DNA from: UBA6623 sp965217195
GTDB taxonomy: Bacteria; Acidobacteriota; Terriglobia; Bryobacterales; UBA6623
NCBI GenBank assembly: GCA_965217195.1
Contig: CBDCHL010000005.1
Coordinates: 1,364,001-1,428,000, forward strand
Direction of reading: 5' to 3'
DNA: 64,000 nt
Part shown: piece after piece, positions 1 through 9,639 of the stretch
Layout: each line of letters begins with the position of its first letter
Numbering within the stretch: the first letter of the stretch is position 1
Notes under the pieces: model-generated
What the model saw: only the letters and a program-made list of their open reading frames with translations
Database searches by the model: none
Told to the model about the DNA's origin: nothing
Made by a program: the position numbers and the translations under genes

Positions 1-491
1 CCCAACGTGCCCGGCCAATAGACGACAAACTGCGCGCCTAACTCGTGGCCGATTTCCACGGTGTTTTGGAGCCGGCGGGCCGCGTATTGGCGCACCTCAG
101 GGGCTTCGGCCGCAGCCGAGGCGGCGAAGACGGGGTGGTGAAAAGTTTCGCAAGTGACCATCGAGCAGCGCACGCCGTTGTCCGAGAGGGCTTTGTTGAT
201 GCGCTCGACGATTTCCCATTGCCCCTCGGTCAGCAAGGTGTCGGTTGGGATGACGTCGCTGTCGTGGGTGGTCCAGCAGGGAACGCCGATCCGCCCCAAC
301 TGCTCGATCACTTCCTCAAAACCGACCGGGGGCCGCGTCGGCGCGTGGAACAACGCCTGTCCCTCGTACGCCGCCGCCCATTGCGGTCCGCTGATGAAAT
401 ACTTGCGCCGCTGCTCGGGCGTGTAGCTGCCGCCGCAGGAGTCCATGAGGCGGTCAACGAGGGAGATTTGTTGTTCCTGTAGAGTCGACAT
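1..491 (-). CDS. Xylose isomerase-like TIM-barrel protein (N-terminal part, cut by window edge)
   Basis: The reading frame starts at an ATG at 491 and runs off the left edge, so about 163 residues are visible. It aligns by eye with the N-terminal half of actinobacterial-type xylose isomerases: a THDSDVIP motif (His76, Asp79) matches the catalytic His/Asp dyad of FHDDDLIP, followed by an FHHPVF segment, an RYAARR helix and an ELGAQFVVYW strand. Such enzymes interconvert aldoses and ketoses in the cytoplasm with two divalent metals. The usual GGREG after the strand is replaced by PGTLG, so it may be a divergent sugar isomerase rather than a true XylA. A possible -10 (TATACT, 502-507) lies just upstream. 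The PHP-domain gene lies 48 bp upstream on the same strand and could be co-transcribed. The metal ligands of the second half are outside the window. Confidence 0.72.
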   Translation of the reverse strand, partial: MSTLQEQQISLVDRLMDSCGGSYTPEQRRKYFISGPQWAAAYEGQALFHAPTRPPVGFEEVIEQLGRIGVPCWTTHDSDVIPTDTLLTEGQWEIVERINKALSDNGVRCSMVTCETFHHPVFAASAAAEAPEVRQYAARRLQNTVEIGHELGAQFVVYWPGTL

Positions 492-539
492 ATATCAGTC
501 AAGTATACGATGGGCGGTTTTGGAATCGCAGTGGGCTGC

Positions 540-1562
540 TTATTGAGCGAAAACCGGTTGCACCCAGGCAACCTCGCCCAGCGACGACGTCACTTTCGCG
601 CGCACGTAGGGCTCTTCCGGCTTCAATGTGTACGATGGGTTGTTGTCGACCGAGCGCTGCAGCAGCTTGCCGTCTTTCCCGATGAATTCGGTCGTGTATT
701 TCCTGTCATCGTTTTCGTCTTTGTCTTCACGAATGACGTCAATGCGTAGCCCGTCGGAGAGCCACTCGACGTTGCCGAGCACGACCCCGGTCGAGGAGTA
801 GAAGCGCCCGTTTTTGATGCTTTCGAGGATGGCGTCGACCGACAGTTCGCGCGCCTTGACGCTGACCCAGCCACGGCCGGGGTTCGAGTGATCCGGCCCA
901 AACGCCTTGAACTCGTGTGCGTCGTCCACGGCGATGCCGTATACCTGATTGCCGGAGGAGAGCACGATATCCCACATGGCTTCGAGCCCGGGGACGCCGC
1001 CGCCGCCCAGGTGGTGGGTTCCGGTGCCGTTGAAGACTTCGAACAGATGCAGGTTTCGGACCTGCGCCAACTCGTCGGGTGTTACGGCCCAACGAAAGTT
1101 GGGGTGGTTGAGTGAGGGTACGCCGCCGGCTTCGAGGATGGCGTCGACGTTCTTTTGAATGGTATCGACGACGCTCTCGCCGTACACCGGCGGAACCGTG
1201 TAGGGAAGGTTGAACCCGTTGACGTGGACCGGTTTCTCCTCGAATCCGGAAGTGACCTCTTCTCCCGACATCAGCAAAAAGCGTTCCTCGGCGGCAAAGA
1301 TGGAATTCAGTCCCTTGGGGTCGGTTAGATAGTTGTGGTCACTTAGGACCAAGAAGTTGTAGCGATGCTCCTTATACCAACGCGCTACGCTGTCCGGGGA
1401 GCTATCGCCGTCGCTGTTGATCGTGTGGGTGTGAAGATTGCCCTTGTACCAACGCTCACCGGTATCTGGGGGCGTCTGTGCCGCCGGCAGCAGCGCCCAC
1501 GTTAGTGCGGCCAGCAGTGGGAAGCCCGCACGCACCCAGAGAGACCGTTGCGGAAATTGCAT
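540..1562 (-). CDS. Secreted PHP-domain phosphoesterase-like protein
   Basis: A 340-residue protein starting at ATG 1562; a GTG two codons upstream is an alternative. It begins with a hydrophobic signal peptide (about residues 8-29, ending PAAQ), then a PHP domain with the classic ligands HTH (44-46), SDGD (50-53) and SDHN (74-77). PHP domains are metal-dependent phosphoesterases. The secreted, CehA-like branch found in environmental bacteria has mostly uncharacterised substrates. The middle part carries further His/Asp positions (SLNHPNF, DDAHEF) expected for the TIM-barrel-like metal site. The C-terminal part is beta-rich and probably an accessory domain. It lies 48 bp upstream of the xylose isomerase-like gene. 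Substrate unknown. Confidence 0.85.
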   Translation of the reverse strand: MQFPQRSLWVRAGFPLLAALTWALLPAAQTPPDTGERWYKGNLHTHTINSDGDSSPDSVARWYKEHRYNFLVLSDHNYLTDPKGLNSIFAAEERFLLMSGEEVTSGFEEKPVHVNGFNLPYTVPPVYGESVVDTIQKNVDAILEAGGVPSLNHPNFRWAVTPDELAQVRNLHLFEVFNGTGTHHLGGGGVPGLEAMWDIVLSSGNQVYGIAVDDAHEFKAFGPDHSNPGRGWVSVKARELSVDAILESIKNGRFYSSTGVVLGNVEWLSDGLRIDVIREDKDENDDRKYTTEFIGKDGKLLQRSVDNNPSYTLKPEEPYVRAKVTSSLGEVAWVQPVFAQ

Positions 1563-1568
1563 TTCCAC

Positions 1569-1829
1569 AAGGTAGCACAGCGGGTTCCGGCCGGCCTTCG
1601 AATTGCGGCCGCGAGGAGGCGACGAAGAGCGTTTCGCTGCGGAGCGGTGAAGCCTGATTCCACGGAAACGTTCGGGACGAGGTGTCCGCCTCCACCAGCT
1701 TCCACGAAAACGCCCGCCAAATCGCGAGCCGGGTACTGCCGGATCACCCGGTCAACCTCGACAGCTCCAGGTAGACAGCCTACTCGTCTTTGCGGGAACC
1801 GCACTCCAACCTGATACGTTAAAGAAAAT
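1569..1829. other. Divergent intergenic region
   Basis: This 261 bp stretch separates the PHP gene (minus) from the LolA-fold gene (plus) and must hold both promoters. Reading frames across it are arginine- and proline-rich shadows. I see no convincing gene, hairpin or -35/-10 pair. Confidence 0.4.
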
Positions 1830-2660
1830 ATGCGCTTGAGTTGGATCCTGCCGCTCATGCTGCCGGCGACCGTTCTTGCGCCGGCCGCGGAATCACGCGA
1901 AGCCGCGGCTGCTTCAGCCCGCCTGACCGCGGACCAAATCATTACCCGGGCGGTGGAACTGGCTGACCGTCTGCACGAGCAAGAGCACGATCTTCGGTAC
2001 GAATTCCTCGAGCAGGCAATCAGCGAGAAATTCGACCCCGCCGGGCGCACCAAGGAACACGAGGAGGTGACCGCTAAAGTATATCCGCTCGCCGGGGCTC
2101 TTTATCGCGAAGTCGTCGAAAAGAACGGCCACCCCTTGTCCTCGAAAGAAATCGAAGGCGAACGTCGCCGAAGGGACGAGGTACGCCAACGACGGGCGCG
2201 TGGGGAAGAGAAAGAAGAAGAGGATCGCGTACGGTTCAGCCGCGAGCTTGTTGACCGCTACCGAGCGGAATTGGCCGGGGTGCAACCGATAAACGGACGC
2301 CCGACCTACGTGGTGCGCTTCGAGCCGAAGAGCGATTCGCTCCCGGTGCGCCGCCGTATCGATTATGCCCTCAACAAGTCCCACGGGCGGATCTTCGTCG
2401 ACAAGGAGACTTTCCAGGTCGCCCGCATCGAATTTCAACTTATAGAACCGGTCAGGTTGTGGTGGGGTTTTCTCGGAAAGCTGCGCGCCGTGAAAGGCGT
2501 CATCGAGCGCGCACCACTGGCGGACGGCTCCTGGGTCGGTCGCGGCTTCGACTTTTCGATGAACATGCGCATTTTCTTCAGGAACATCCACACCCGCCGC
2601 CGGGCGACATTTCGCGATCACCGTCTTGCGGAACTTGAACCCTCCGAGAGTGGATCGTAG
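1830..2660 (+). CDS. Secreted LolA-fold (outer-membrane lipoprotein-sorting-like) protein
   Basis: A 276-residue protein with a signal peptide (residues 1-20). The mature part resembles LolA/LppX-fold proteins common in acidobacteria: an N-terminal helical, charged segment (about 40-145, very rich in Glu/Arg) and then an antiparallel beta half in which a strand reading TYVVRFEPK is followed by GRIFVDKETFQVARIEF, the usual arrangement of this fold. Family members bind lipid or lipoprotein in the periplasm; the specific role here is unknown. A second protein of the same general type is at 43657-44409. The highly charged ERRRRDEVRQRR stretch is unusual and may form a coiled coil. The gene converges with the large cytochrome gene, 45 bp beyond its stop. 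Confidence 0.65.
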   Translation: MRLSWILPLMLPATVLAPAAESREAAAASARLTADQIITRAVELADRLHEQEHDLRYEFLEQAISEKFDPAGRTKEHEEVTAKVYPLAGALYREVVEKNGHPLSSKEIEGERRRRDEVRQRRARGEEKEEEDRVRFSRELVDRYRAELAGVQPINGRPTYVVRFEPKSDSLPVRRRIDYALNKSHGRIFVDKETFQVARIEFQLIEPVRLWWGFLGKLRAVKGVIERAPLADGSWVGRGFDFSMNMRIFFRNIHTRRRATFRDHRLAELEPSESGS

Positions 2661-2705
2661 AAGAGGGAAGCAGCCAACACCATACTCGTTCTCGGATCTG
2701 GGCGC

Positions 2706-5700
2706 TCAGTCCCCCGCTCCGCTCTGCAACCGCGCCTGCTGCAAGACCCATTGCCTAATGACCTTATATCCCGGGTCGTCGGCCTCGTAGCGCTGCCCGC
2801 CCTGGTGGCCGTCTTCTTGGCCGGTTTGGATGTTCAGCGGCTTGCGGAGAAACTTGCTGCGCTCGACGTCGCGGGGCTCGACGCGCTGCTGCATTTTGCG
2901 GTAGTTGTCGAGCAACTTGTCGGGCGGGATGTAACCGGCGGTGTCGGGCGCTTCGAGATACAACGTCGGCACACGCCCGGGGATTCCGTGGCAGGAGATG
3001 CAAGCCTTGTTGTCTTCGCCGTTGATCTTCGTCATCTCGGCGAAAACGTAGTCCCTAAAATGTAGAATGTCGGCGACGAAGGCGTCGTCGGGCTCCAAAC
3101 GCCGCGCGCCGCTGCCTTCCGGCGGGCCTTGTTCGGTGATCAACTTGCGCAGTTGCTCGCCGTAGACCTTGTCGTCGCTGTTGAGGATGTTTTGGATACG
3201 CTTGCGCAGCTGGACATTCGTTTCATGGTCTATGTAGGCGGCAAGCGCTTTTCGCACTTCGGGATTGCGCCGCAACGCCGTTTTGTTGGCCAGCTTGACC
3301 GCCATCTCGCGGACCTCTTCCGGCCGATCGGCCGCGAACCACGAATTGAACATGCGAACAATCTCGTCCTTGGCGGCGGTCACCGGGTCGATGACATCAA
3401 CGCCACGTTCGTCTTTGGTGAACAATGAGCCGCTGCCGTCGTCAGGAGTGATCTTGAGGTAGTCGATGCCGAAGATGTAGTTCGGCTCGGCTTCCGGGTT
3501 CGCCGCCAACATGTTTACCGTAAGCCGGTTCGAGCCCTTGGCGAATTCGTGAACGCCGAGTGACGTCGGGCCGCTCGGAGTCAGCCGCGAGCGGTAAAAG
3601 TCGATCGGCTCGCCGATGTCGGCGCCGTTGAGAGCAAAGCGTACCGTGCCCATCTCGCGGTCATAGAGAAACGCGGTGAGGATCTCGTACAAACCCGCTT
3701 CCGGCACCCCCACCTCGAACGTCAAGCGGGCCCCGGGAACGCCCTCGCGCCACCAAAGAATCGTGTTTTGGCTTGTTAAGCCGTCAGGGACGATTTGCTC
3801 GGTCGTGCGCCCGAAGGTCAACTCGAGCACCTTCAAATCTTCGGCTTCCACCGCGCCCTTGACGGCCTCTTCCATCGATAAGCCGCCTTCTTGATACGAA
3901 ACCATCCATTCGGTCGAAGGCAGCCAGAAGCGTTCGTCTTCGTTGACGAGATCGAAAACGCTCTTGCGGTGAAGGGTCGGGTTTTCGCCCAGAATGCGTC
4001 CCAGCAGTCCGGCTCGTTCTTGTTTCGCGGCGTCGGGATCAGTGCCATCGAGAGCCGGCGCGACGTCGGCCGGGGCCGGTTTCCCGAGCAAGCCGCCGAT
4101 CGCGGCCGAGGGGACGGGAGCTTTGGGCGGGCGGGCGGAAATGAGCAGGCGGTAAAACTCCAACTCCTCGCGCTCGCTCGTGCGGTCGAAATCCCATTTC
4201 ACGCGGGCGAGGAAGTTGGTCAAGGCTTCGGCGGCCTCGGTTCGCCCGGCGTCAAGAAAACGATCGACCTTAGCCAGCAATTGGCGCAAGGTCGCCACGT
4301 CGGCGGGCAGCGACAACGATTGCGGATTCACCAAGGCCCGCGCAGCGACGGCGACCATTTCGATATCGCCGGTCGTCAGTAACTTGAGCAAACGCTTTTC
4401 GAGCGGCTCGTAGGAAACGTTGGCCGCGCCTTCGAGGGCGATCTTTTCCCAGGGAATCTCCGCGTTGTTCGGCTCGCGTTCGTACGTCGCGAGAACAATC
4501 TTGCCAAGGAAATCGGCGCTGCCCGGGGTCGAGTAGCCCAATTGCCCGGGGCCGCCGTCGTTGCCGCGCTCTTGGAAATGCGACGCCGCCACCGCCGTCA
4601 AGCGGCGATCGAATCGCACCTGTTGTTCCGGCTCCGCTTCGTCACGACGCTTGGCGAGCAGGCGGTAGAAATCGCCGAGCTCGGCGTACTGCTGGTCGAC
4701 ATTCTTGCCTCCCGTCTGGTTTGCGATCTGCCCGTTGACGATCAGCATCGAGACGGTCGAATAGCGCAGCGCCGTTTCCACCTGAGCGTTCGGCTCCTCG
4801 CGCAAGAGAGCCTCGGCCCAGGCGCGATTGATCGCCTCGCGTAAAGGCGGATTCCATACCCACCAATGCCAGGCGGCTTTGAAGGCGAATGCCCGAACCC
4901 CGGCAAATGGATCCGACATGCCGCGGGCAAGCACCTGCGTGAGCTGGCCGAGATTCACGCGGCTCTGGGGGCCGGCCAGATCGACGCGCGTCACCAGCGC
5001 TTGCAAAATCGCCTGCCGAACCCGCGGTCCGCCCTTCGCATAAGCCTCGAATGTTTCGTTCCAACCCTGGTCGTCGAGCAGCAATTGCCGCAACGACCAG
5101 AACGCCGCCTCGCGACACATCTTCATCGGGTCGTCGAGGCCGCGGATAAGCGTCGGAACGCCCTCGCCGGCCAGAGCTCCGCCCAGCCCCAACAGCGCCT
5201 GTTGCCGGATGTGCGGGGAAGCACTCGCGGCGGCGCCGATCAACGCACCGGCCAGGCTCGGGTCAGCGGAGCCCTGCATGCGCCGCACCCGCGAAAGCAA
5301 GGCCAGGGGGCTTTCGCCGGGGACAGGATCGGCCAGGGCGGCAAGATCGTGGTCGGGCTTGTCCGGATACAGGCGGCTCAAGGCGCGAATCACATAGGCA
5401 GTAGTGACAAAGCCTGTCTGGGCGGCGTGGTTCCACAGGCCGTACTCGATCTGGTCGTCGAGCAACCATTTCGTCGCCCGCTGAATGCGCGGATCGTCGG
5501 GTCCGAAGCCCGCGGCCTCCAGTGCGATCAGGGCGACAGCAGTCGGGGCCGGGTCGCCCGGCTCGGTCAGCCGCTGCCAACTCTCCCCGTCGTCGGGCGT
5601 GGTTCCCAGGTCGAAGCCCCAGCCACCGTCGTCTTGCTGGAGAGCCGTGAGGCGTTCCAAGTCGGTTTCGACTTGTGCGGCAAACTTCTCGTGGAACCCC

Positions 5701-7514
5701 CGAGCCGAGGCCGCGCGTTCCGCCGAGCCGGTAAGCTTTTCGACCGTTGCAGAGTAGTCGCTCGGCCAAAGGCGATGGAAAAACTCGATACGGTGTCCGA
5801 GGTCGTCGCTGACCAACATTCCGTCATTCCCGGTAGCGACGATCTTGCGGGCCTTTTCTTCGAGACCGAAGAAGTAGCGCGGGTCGTCGGTATCCCGCCA
5901 GCCGCGCTCCAGGATTTCAGCGGCAAACTTGAAAACAACGTTGGGGCCGAAGTTCGATCCCTTGCCGGCGGCGTTGATGCCGGTCGGGTCGTTGGTTTGC
6001 AAAACGTAATTGGCCGTTCTGCGTTGCTGGAAGCTGTGTAGGCGCTTCGGCCGAAAGGTGCGTTCGTGGAGCACGATGTTGCGTCCGGCAACGCGGCTGC
6101 CCGCCGGGGCGTCTCCCAAGTCGTTCGGCGCGAGGCTCGTGTTCACAGCGGCATCCTTGAGCTTCACCGTCGGCCGCAGGCTTTCGTACATGGTGTTGAT
6201 CAACCGGCGGTGGTTCTGCACGGTCCCGCGCGGCCGGTAGCCGTTGCGGAAAGCGTCGGCCACCCCCCACACGCCGCTCTGCGTGTGGCAGCTCATGCAG
6301 TTTTCGCCGAACAGGCTGGTGCCGTCTCGCACGCGACGGTCGAGCGCGATGTTGCGGGGCCGATGAATCAGCCAAGCGTCCACTTCCGCCAAGTGATAGT
6401 AGACCGCCTCGCGAACCGCTCGCACGGGGTCGTCATACGGAGCCGCGTCGATCAATCGTACTTCCAACTCGTAACCCGGCTGGTTCGCCTCGACGCGCAG
6501 GTAATAGACACCCCCGGGTAGGACCGTGCGCGTGGCGAACGACCGGAAGTTGGTGTCCTGCTGATGAATCCGCTCGTTGAGATCGCGTCCGTCGTAGTAG
6601 CTGAAGACGGGCGCCGGCCCGGGGATCACCTCGGCCGGCGGATGAACGTAGGGAATCGGATTGTCGTTGCCGAAATCCTTGCGATCGGGAAACTCGCGAG
6701 GTTTGAGGTCCTCGGGGCCGGGTACGCCGGGTTGGTAGACGCGGATTCGCGCGCTGACGATCGGCTCGACCAGTTGAAGATTCGCCGTAAAGATTTTCGG
6801 CTTCGTCCCGCGGTATTCGATGCGGTACCAGTCGTCGGGCGATCGGCCGGATTGCGTGTTGTTGAAATATTCGAGATCATCCGCACCGCCAAAAATGCGC
6901 AGCACCTGATCCGCGTCGCCGGCCGCGAAAGGCAGATCGACTGCTTGCTCGGGGGTGTTGTTGGGCTCGGCCTCGAGAAGGATGTCGCCCTCGTGCAGCG
7001 CCTCGATCGGGTCGATCTCAACCGTTACCGCCGTTTGCTTGATCGAGGGAGTCAACTCCGGCAAGGGCGTGGCAAGCGGAGCCAGCCCAGTGTCGCGCGG
7101 AATGCCCGGTTGCAGCCGCGGCCGGGCACGGACGGTCTCGATTTCCAGCCGGTAGTTTCCGGTCTTCGGCGCTCGATAGACAAGGTAGACATCGGGATCA
7201 AGCGCATGCAGCGTCTTCGACCAATCAGTGCCGGCTTCGGCGCGGAGGTCCCCTCGCTCCCCTTCAAAGCCACCGCCTTCCAGCTCGGGCCCTCGCCACC
7301 GCACCGCGATGCGCGCGTTCAGCGGCAGCGCCTCGGGATCGTCAATGCGAACGCTGACCGAAACCGCCTCGCCTTCGTCAAACTCGCGGCTGTGCTCCCA
7401 CGAACCGGCAAACTCGATGGTCTCGGCAAAAGCATTCGCCGCCGCGCCCTTGCCGGCGGTCAGCAGCAATAACGCCGTCACGTGAAGCACGGCAACGCAT
7501 TGGGCAGAAGTCAT
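2706..7514 (-). CDS. Giant multidomain c-type cytochrome (beta domains, heme, cyclase-like repeats, HEAT repeats, second heme)
   Basis: A 1602-residue exported protein (signal peptide about 1-25). Visible parts in order: beta-sandwich-like regions resembling pre-peptidase/PPC modules (about 30-390); a c-type heme site CMSCH (Cys406); a region with QQDDGGWGFD and PTAVALIALEAAG resembling the QW repeats of prenyltransferase/squalene-cyclase alpha barrels; HEAT-like helical repeats (HIRQQALLGLGGAL, REAAFWSLRQLL); a beta domain with VPEAGLYEILTAF and a YIFGIDYLKI strand resembling a carbohydrate-binding module; and a C-terminal second heme site CISCH (Cys1505). Both hemes imply periplasmic maturation. 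Planctomycete- and acidobacteria-type mosaic cytochromes are usually linked to polymer degradation, but no catalytic domain is recognised here. A -10-like TATAAT lies at 7547-7552. The reading frame is intact throughout. Confidence 0.75.
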   Translation of the reverse strand: MTSAQCVAVLHVTALLLLTAGKGAAANAFAETIEFAGSWEHSREFDEGEAVSVSVRIDDPEALPLNARIAVRWRGPELEGGGFEGERGDLRAEAGTDWSKTLHALDPDVYLVYRAPKTGNYRLEIETVRARPRLQPGIPRDTGLAPLATPLPELTPSIKQTAVTVEIDPIEALHEGDILLEAEPNNTPEQAVDLPFAAGDADQVLRIFGGADDLEYFNNTQSGRSPDDWYRIEYRGTKPKIFTANLQLVEPIVSARIRVYQPGVPGPEDLKPREFPDRKDFGNDNPIPYVHPPAEVIPGPAPVFSYYDGRDLNERIHQQDTNFRSFATRTVLPGGVYYLRVEANQPGYELEVRLIDAAPYDDPVRAVREAVYYHLAEVDAWLIHRPRNIALDRRVRDGTSLFGENCMSCHTQSGVWGVADAFRNGYRPRGTVQNHRRLINTMYESLRPTVKLKDAAVNTSLAPNDLGDAPAGSRVAGRNIVLHERTFRPKRLHSFQQRRTANYVLQTNDPTGINAAGKGSNFGPNVVFKFAAEILERGWRDTDDPRYFFGLEEKARKIVATGNDGMLVSDDLGHRIEFFHRLWPSDYSATVEKLTGSAERAASARGFHEKFAAQVETDLERLTALQQDDGGWGFDLGTTPDDGESWQRLTEPGDPAPTAVALIALEAAGFGPDDPRIQRATKWLLDDQIEYGLWNHAAQTGFVTTAYVIRALSRLYPDKPDHDLAALADPVPGESPLALLSRVRRMQGSADPSLAGALIGAAASASPHIRQQALLGLGGALAGEGVPTLIRGLDDPMKMCREAAFWSLRQLLLDDQGWNETFEAYAKGGPRVRQAILQALVTRVDLAGPQSRVNLGQLTQVLARGMSDPFAGVRAFAFKAAWHWWVWNPPLREAINRAWAEALLREEPNAQVETALRYSTVSMLIVNGQIANQTGGKNVDQQYAELGDFYRLLAKRRDEAEPEQQVRFDRRLTAVAASHFQERGNDGGPGQLGYSTPGSADFLGKIVLATYEREPNNAEIPWEKIALEGAANVSYEPLEKRLLKLLTTGDIEMVAVAARALVNPQSLSLPADVATLRQLLAKVDRFLDAGRTEAAEALTNFLARVKWDFDRTSEREELEFYRLLISARPPKAPVPSAAIGGLLGKPAPADVAPALDGTDPDAAKQERAGLLGRILGENPTLHRKSVFDLVNEDERFWLPSTEWMVSYQEGGLSMEEAVKGAVEAEDLKVLELTFGRTTEQIVPDGLTSQNTILWWREGVPGARLTFEVGVPEAGLYEILTAFLYDREMGTVRFALNGADIGEPIDFYRSRLTPSGPTSLGVHEFAKGSNRLTVNMLAANPEAEPNYIFGIDYLKITPDDGSGSLFTKDERGVDVIDPVTAAKDEIVRMFNSWFAADRPEEVREMAVKLANKTALRRNPEVRKALAAYIDHETNVQLRKRIQNILNSDDKVYGEQLRKLITEQGPPEGSGARRLEPDDAFVADILHFRDYVFAEMTKINGEDNKACISCHGIPGRVPTLYLEAPDTAGYIPPDKLLDNYRKMQQRVEPRDVERSKFLRKPLNIQTGQEDGHQGGQRYEADDPGYKVIRQWVLQQARLQSGAGD

Positions 7515-7546
7515 GAAAACCCCGTGAAAAGAGTCTTTCGCTGCCC

Positions 7547-7552
7547 ATTATA
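7547..7552 (-). promoter_or_regulatory. Possible -10 box of the giant cytochrome gene
   Basis: Read on the minus strand this is a perfect TATAAT, 32 bp upstream of the ATG at 7514. No good -35 hexamer is present at 16-18 bp, so the assignment is tentative. Confidence 0.4.
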
Positions 7553-7676
7553 GTCCGCCTTGTGAACACAGTGGACGTAGGCCTCCTTGACTCACGTCCG
7601 CCCGGGCTCACCGCGCCTATGCCGCGGTCCGGCGTGGCTGTTTGACCGCTGCAAAACATGTTGGTTACCATAAGAC

Positions 7677-7753
<77 letters not shown>

Positions 7754-7796
7754 CCTCTCCCTTTTCCCGTCGATACTGTCCTTGGTGCATGTCAAA

Positions 7797-8759
7797 ATGT
7801 TTCCCGTAGCTTTCCACCAACGTAACCTGCTCGGCACGCTCGTTTGCCTGCTCGGCCTCGTCGCGGCTCCGGCAACGGCGCAGGAAAAAATTGCGCCCGA
7901 TGACGTCGTCGCCGTCGTTGACGGAGTGGAATACACGGCGGGGCAAATCGACCTACTACGAAAATCTCTGCCCGCCAACTATCAGAAAAGCGCCGCTCTA
8001 ATGGACAACGGCGCGCTGCTTCGGGTCTACGCCGGGCTGTTGGGTTTCAAAAAGCGAGCCGAAGCCGAGGGGCTTCCCGAGAAGGAGCCTTACCGTACCC
8101 AGCTCGACTTCATCCGCCTCGACTTTTTCGCTCAAACCTACATCCGTGAACTGAGCAAGACGATCGCCGCCACGGAAGAAGAATTCCAGGCCTACTACGA
8201 CGCCAATCCTGCCCAGTTCGAGGAGCGCACCGTCTCCGCCATCTACATCGACTATTCCTTGGATCCGGAAAAGGCTCCTGCCGTCGATGGAAAACGCCCG
8301 CTGTCGGAAAACGAAGCGCGCCTCAAGGCCAAAGACCTCGTCGTGCAATTGCGGTCCGGCGCCGAATTCGCTGAACTCGCCAAGCAGCACTCAACCGACA
8401 GGACGTCGGCAAAAAAGGGGGGCGAGTTGGGCAGCTTCAAACACGACGCTAAGATCCCAAACCCCCTCAAGAGTGTCATCTTCTCATTGGATCTCGGCGC
8501 GTTTTCCGACGCGAGACAGCACGGCGGGCGTTTCTATATCTTCCAAGTCACCGGGGTCGAAGCCACGCCGATGCAGAAGGTCAAGAACGAGATGGCGGGC
8601 AAGATTCAGGCGGCCAAACTAAAGCAGAAGGTTGACGAAATCCGCAGGGCCATCAACATCGATGTCCGAAACGAAGCCTACATGAAACTGAAACCGCCGC
8701 CGCCCGGACAGGGCGCTCCCAAGAGGGACATCAGGATTCCGCCACCCCCGAACCGATAA
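7797..8759 (+). CDS. Periplasmic parvulin-type peptidyl-prolyl isomerase
   Basis: A 320-residue protein from ATG 7797 (a TTG at 7782 would add five residues before the signal peptide). The signal peptide ends near ATAQE. An N-terminal SurA/PrsA-like helical segment (VVAVVDGVEYTAGQID) leads into a single parvulin domain, seen from FAELAKQHSTD through KKGGELGSF to a final FYIFQVTG strand. Proteins of this type assist folding of secreted or outer-membrane proteins. The C-terminus is helical and ends in a proline-rich tail (KPPPPGQ, IPPPPNR). Compared with SurA, one of the two PPIase domains is absent. It sits directly after the initiator tRNA; no partner gene is evident. Confidence 0.88.
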   Translation: MFPVAFHQRNLLGTLVCLLGLVAAPATAQEKIAPDDVVAVVDGVEYTAGQIDLLRKSLPANYQKSAALMDNGALLRVYAGLLGFKKRAEAEGLPEKEPYRTQLDFIRLDFFAQTYIRELSKTIAATEEEFQAYYDANPAQFEERTVSAIYIDYSLDPEKAPAVDGKRPLSENEARLKAKDLVVQLRSGAEFAELAKQHSTDRTSAKKGGELGSFKHDAKIPNPLKSVIFSLDLGAFSDARQHGGRFYIFQVTGVEATPMQKVKNEMAGKIQAAKLKQKVDEIRRAINIDVRNEAYMKLKPPPPGQGAPKRDIRIPPPPNR

Positions 8760-8945
8760 CCGCGCTTCGCCCTTCCTCAGGCTCGGCCGCTTCTTGGCCG
8801 GCCATCCCGGACCGCCACGCTTAGTCATCGACCGTCATTGCGCCGGCCTACCGGCTTGCGGGGTTTCGGCCGATTTCGTACGTGGCGCCAGCCCCGACAA
8901 GGGCTAATCCAGCGCTCGCCGTTACAATGAGAACGGAGGCATTTC

Positions 8946-9584
8946 GTGACCGACCGGCCTACGATCCATCCTCCCGGCTTGCTCGCCCGCGTGCTCGACA
9001 AGCTCCGCGGCCGTGATCAATTATTGATCCGTGCCGGTGACGATCTACCGCTTGTTGTTGCGGGATATCCCCGCGGGCACGAAGCATTCGCCACCTGCCT
9101 ACAGTCTTCCCTCAGCGGGATCTACCACTCTCTTTCGAGGCAATTGCGCGAAGGCTATGCCGAAACGCTCGCCACCGTACCCTCCCTTGTGGTGGCGGTT
9201 TTGCGACTACGCAACGCCTGTGGATGCCTCGGTCACCATCATCGCCGGGGGACCGAAAGCCGATTGTCACGGCGCGTCGCGGCGGACACGGGACGGGAAG
9301 TCGGCGAGATCGATCTTGCGGTCGAATCGATTCGCGAATGGGAACCCCGTCCGCTTTCCGATCTGGCGGTAATCGACGGTAGCCGCTTCGGCAAGGACGC
9401 TGAAGCCGATCTGGAATACTATCGTTTTCACATCGCCCTCTTGGCGGTGTTTCTTCATGAACTGGAGCATCTGGCCTTCCCCGGGCGCGCCGAAAAACCC
9501 ATCCGCGATCACAGCAACGAATTCTACGCCGTGGCGATGAAGGAACTTGTCACGCGCGAATTCGGCGTAGCCTACGGCATCTAG
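8946..9584 (+). CDS. Unknown protein with HExxH zinc-protease signature
   Basis: A 212-residue protein with a GTG start at 8946, preceded by a good Shine-Dalgarno (GGAGG). I do not recognise the family. The C-terminal region carries HELEH (171-175) at the end of a hydrophobic helix, followed 13 residues later by a second His and a Glu (DHSNEFY, His189 and Glu192), which could complete a zinc site. The N-terminal half is basic, with ACGCLGHHH near residue 94. There is no signal peptide, so it is probably cytoplasmic. A possible -10 TACAAT lies at 8923-8928. Neighbours (parvulin, AnmK) give no clear functional hint. Confidence 0.6.
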   Translation: MTDRPTIHPPGLLARVLDKLRGRDQLLIRAGDDLPLVVAGYPRGHEAFATCLQSSLSGIYHSLSRQLREGYAETLATVPSLVVAVLRLRNACGCLGHHHRRGTESRLSRRVAADTGREVGEIDLAVESIREWEPRPLSDLAVIDGSRFGKDAEADLEYYRFHIALLAVFLHELEHLAFPGRAEKPIRDHSNEFYAVAMKELVTREFGVAYGI

Positions 9585-9639
9585 CCCCTACCGACCGCCG
9601 CGAGCCGCTGGAACAAAGTCCCACCGAACGCAGCCGAGG

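Noticed and set aside
4866..6041. A 391-codon open frame antisense to the giant cytochrome
   Set aside because: The cytochrome frame has heme motifs and repeats; the antisense frame has none.
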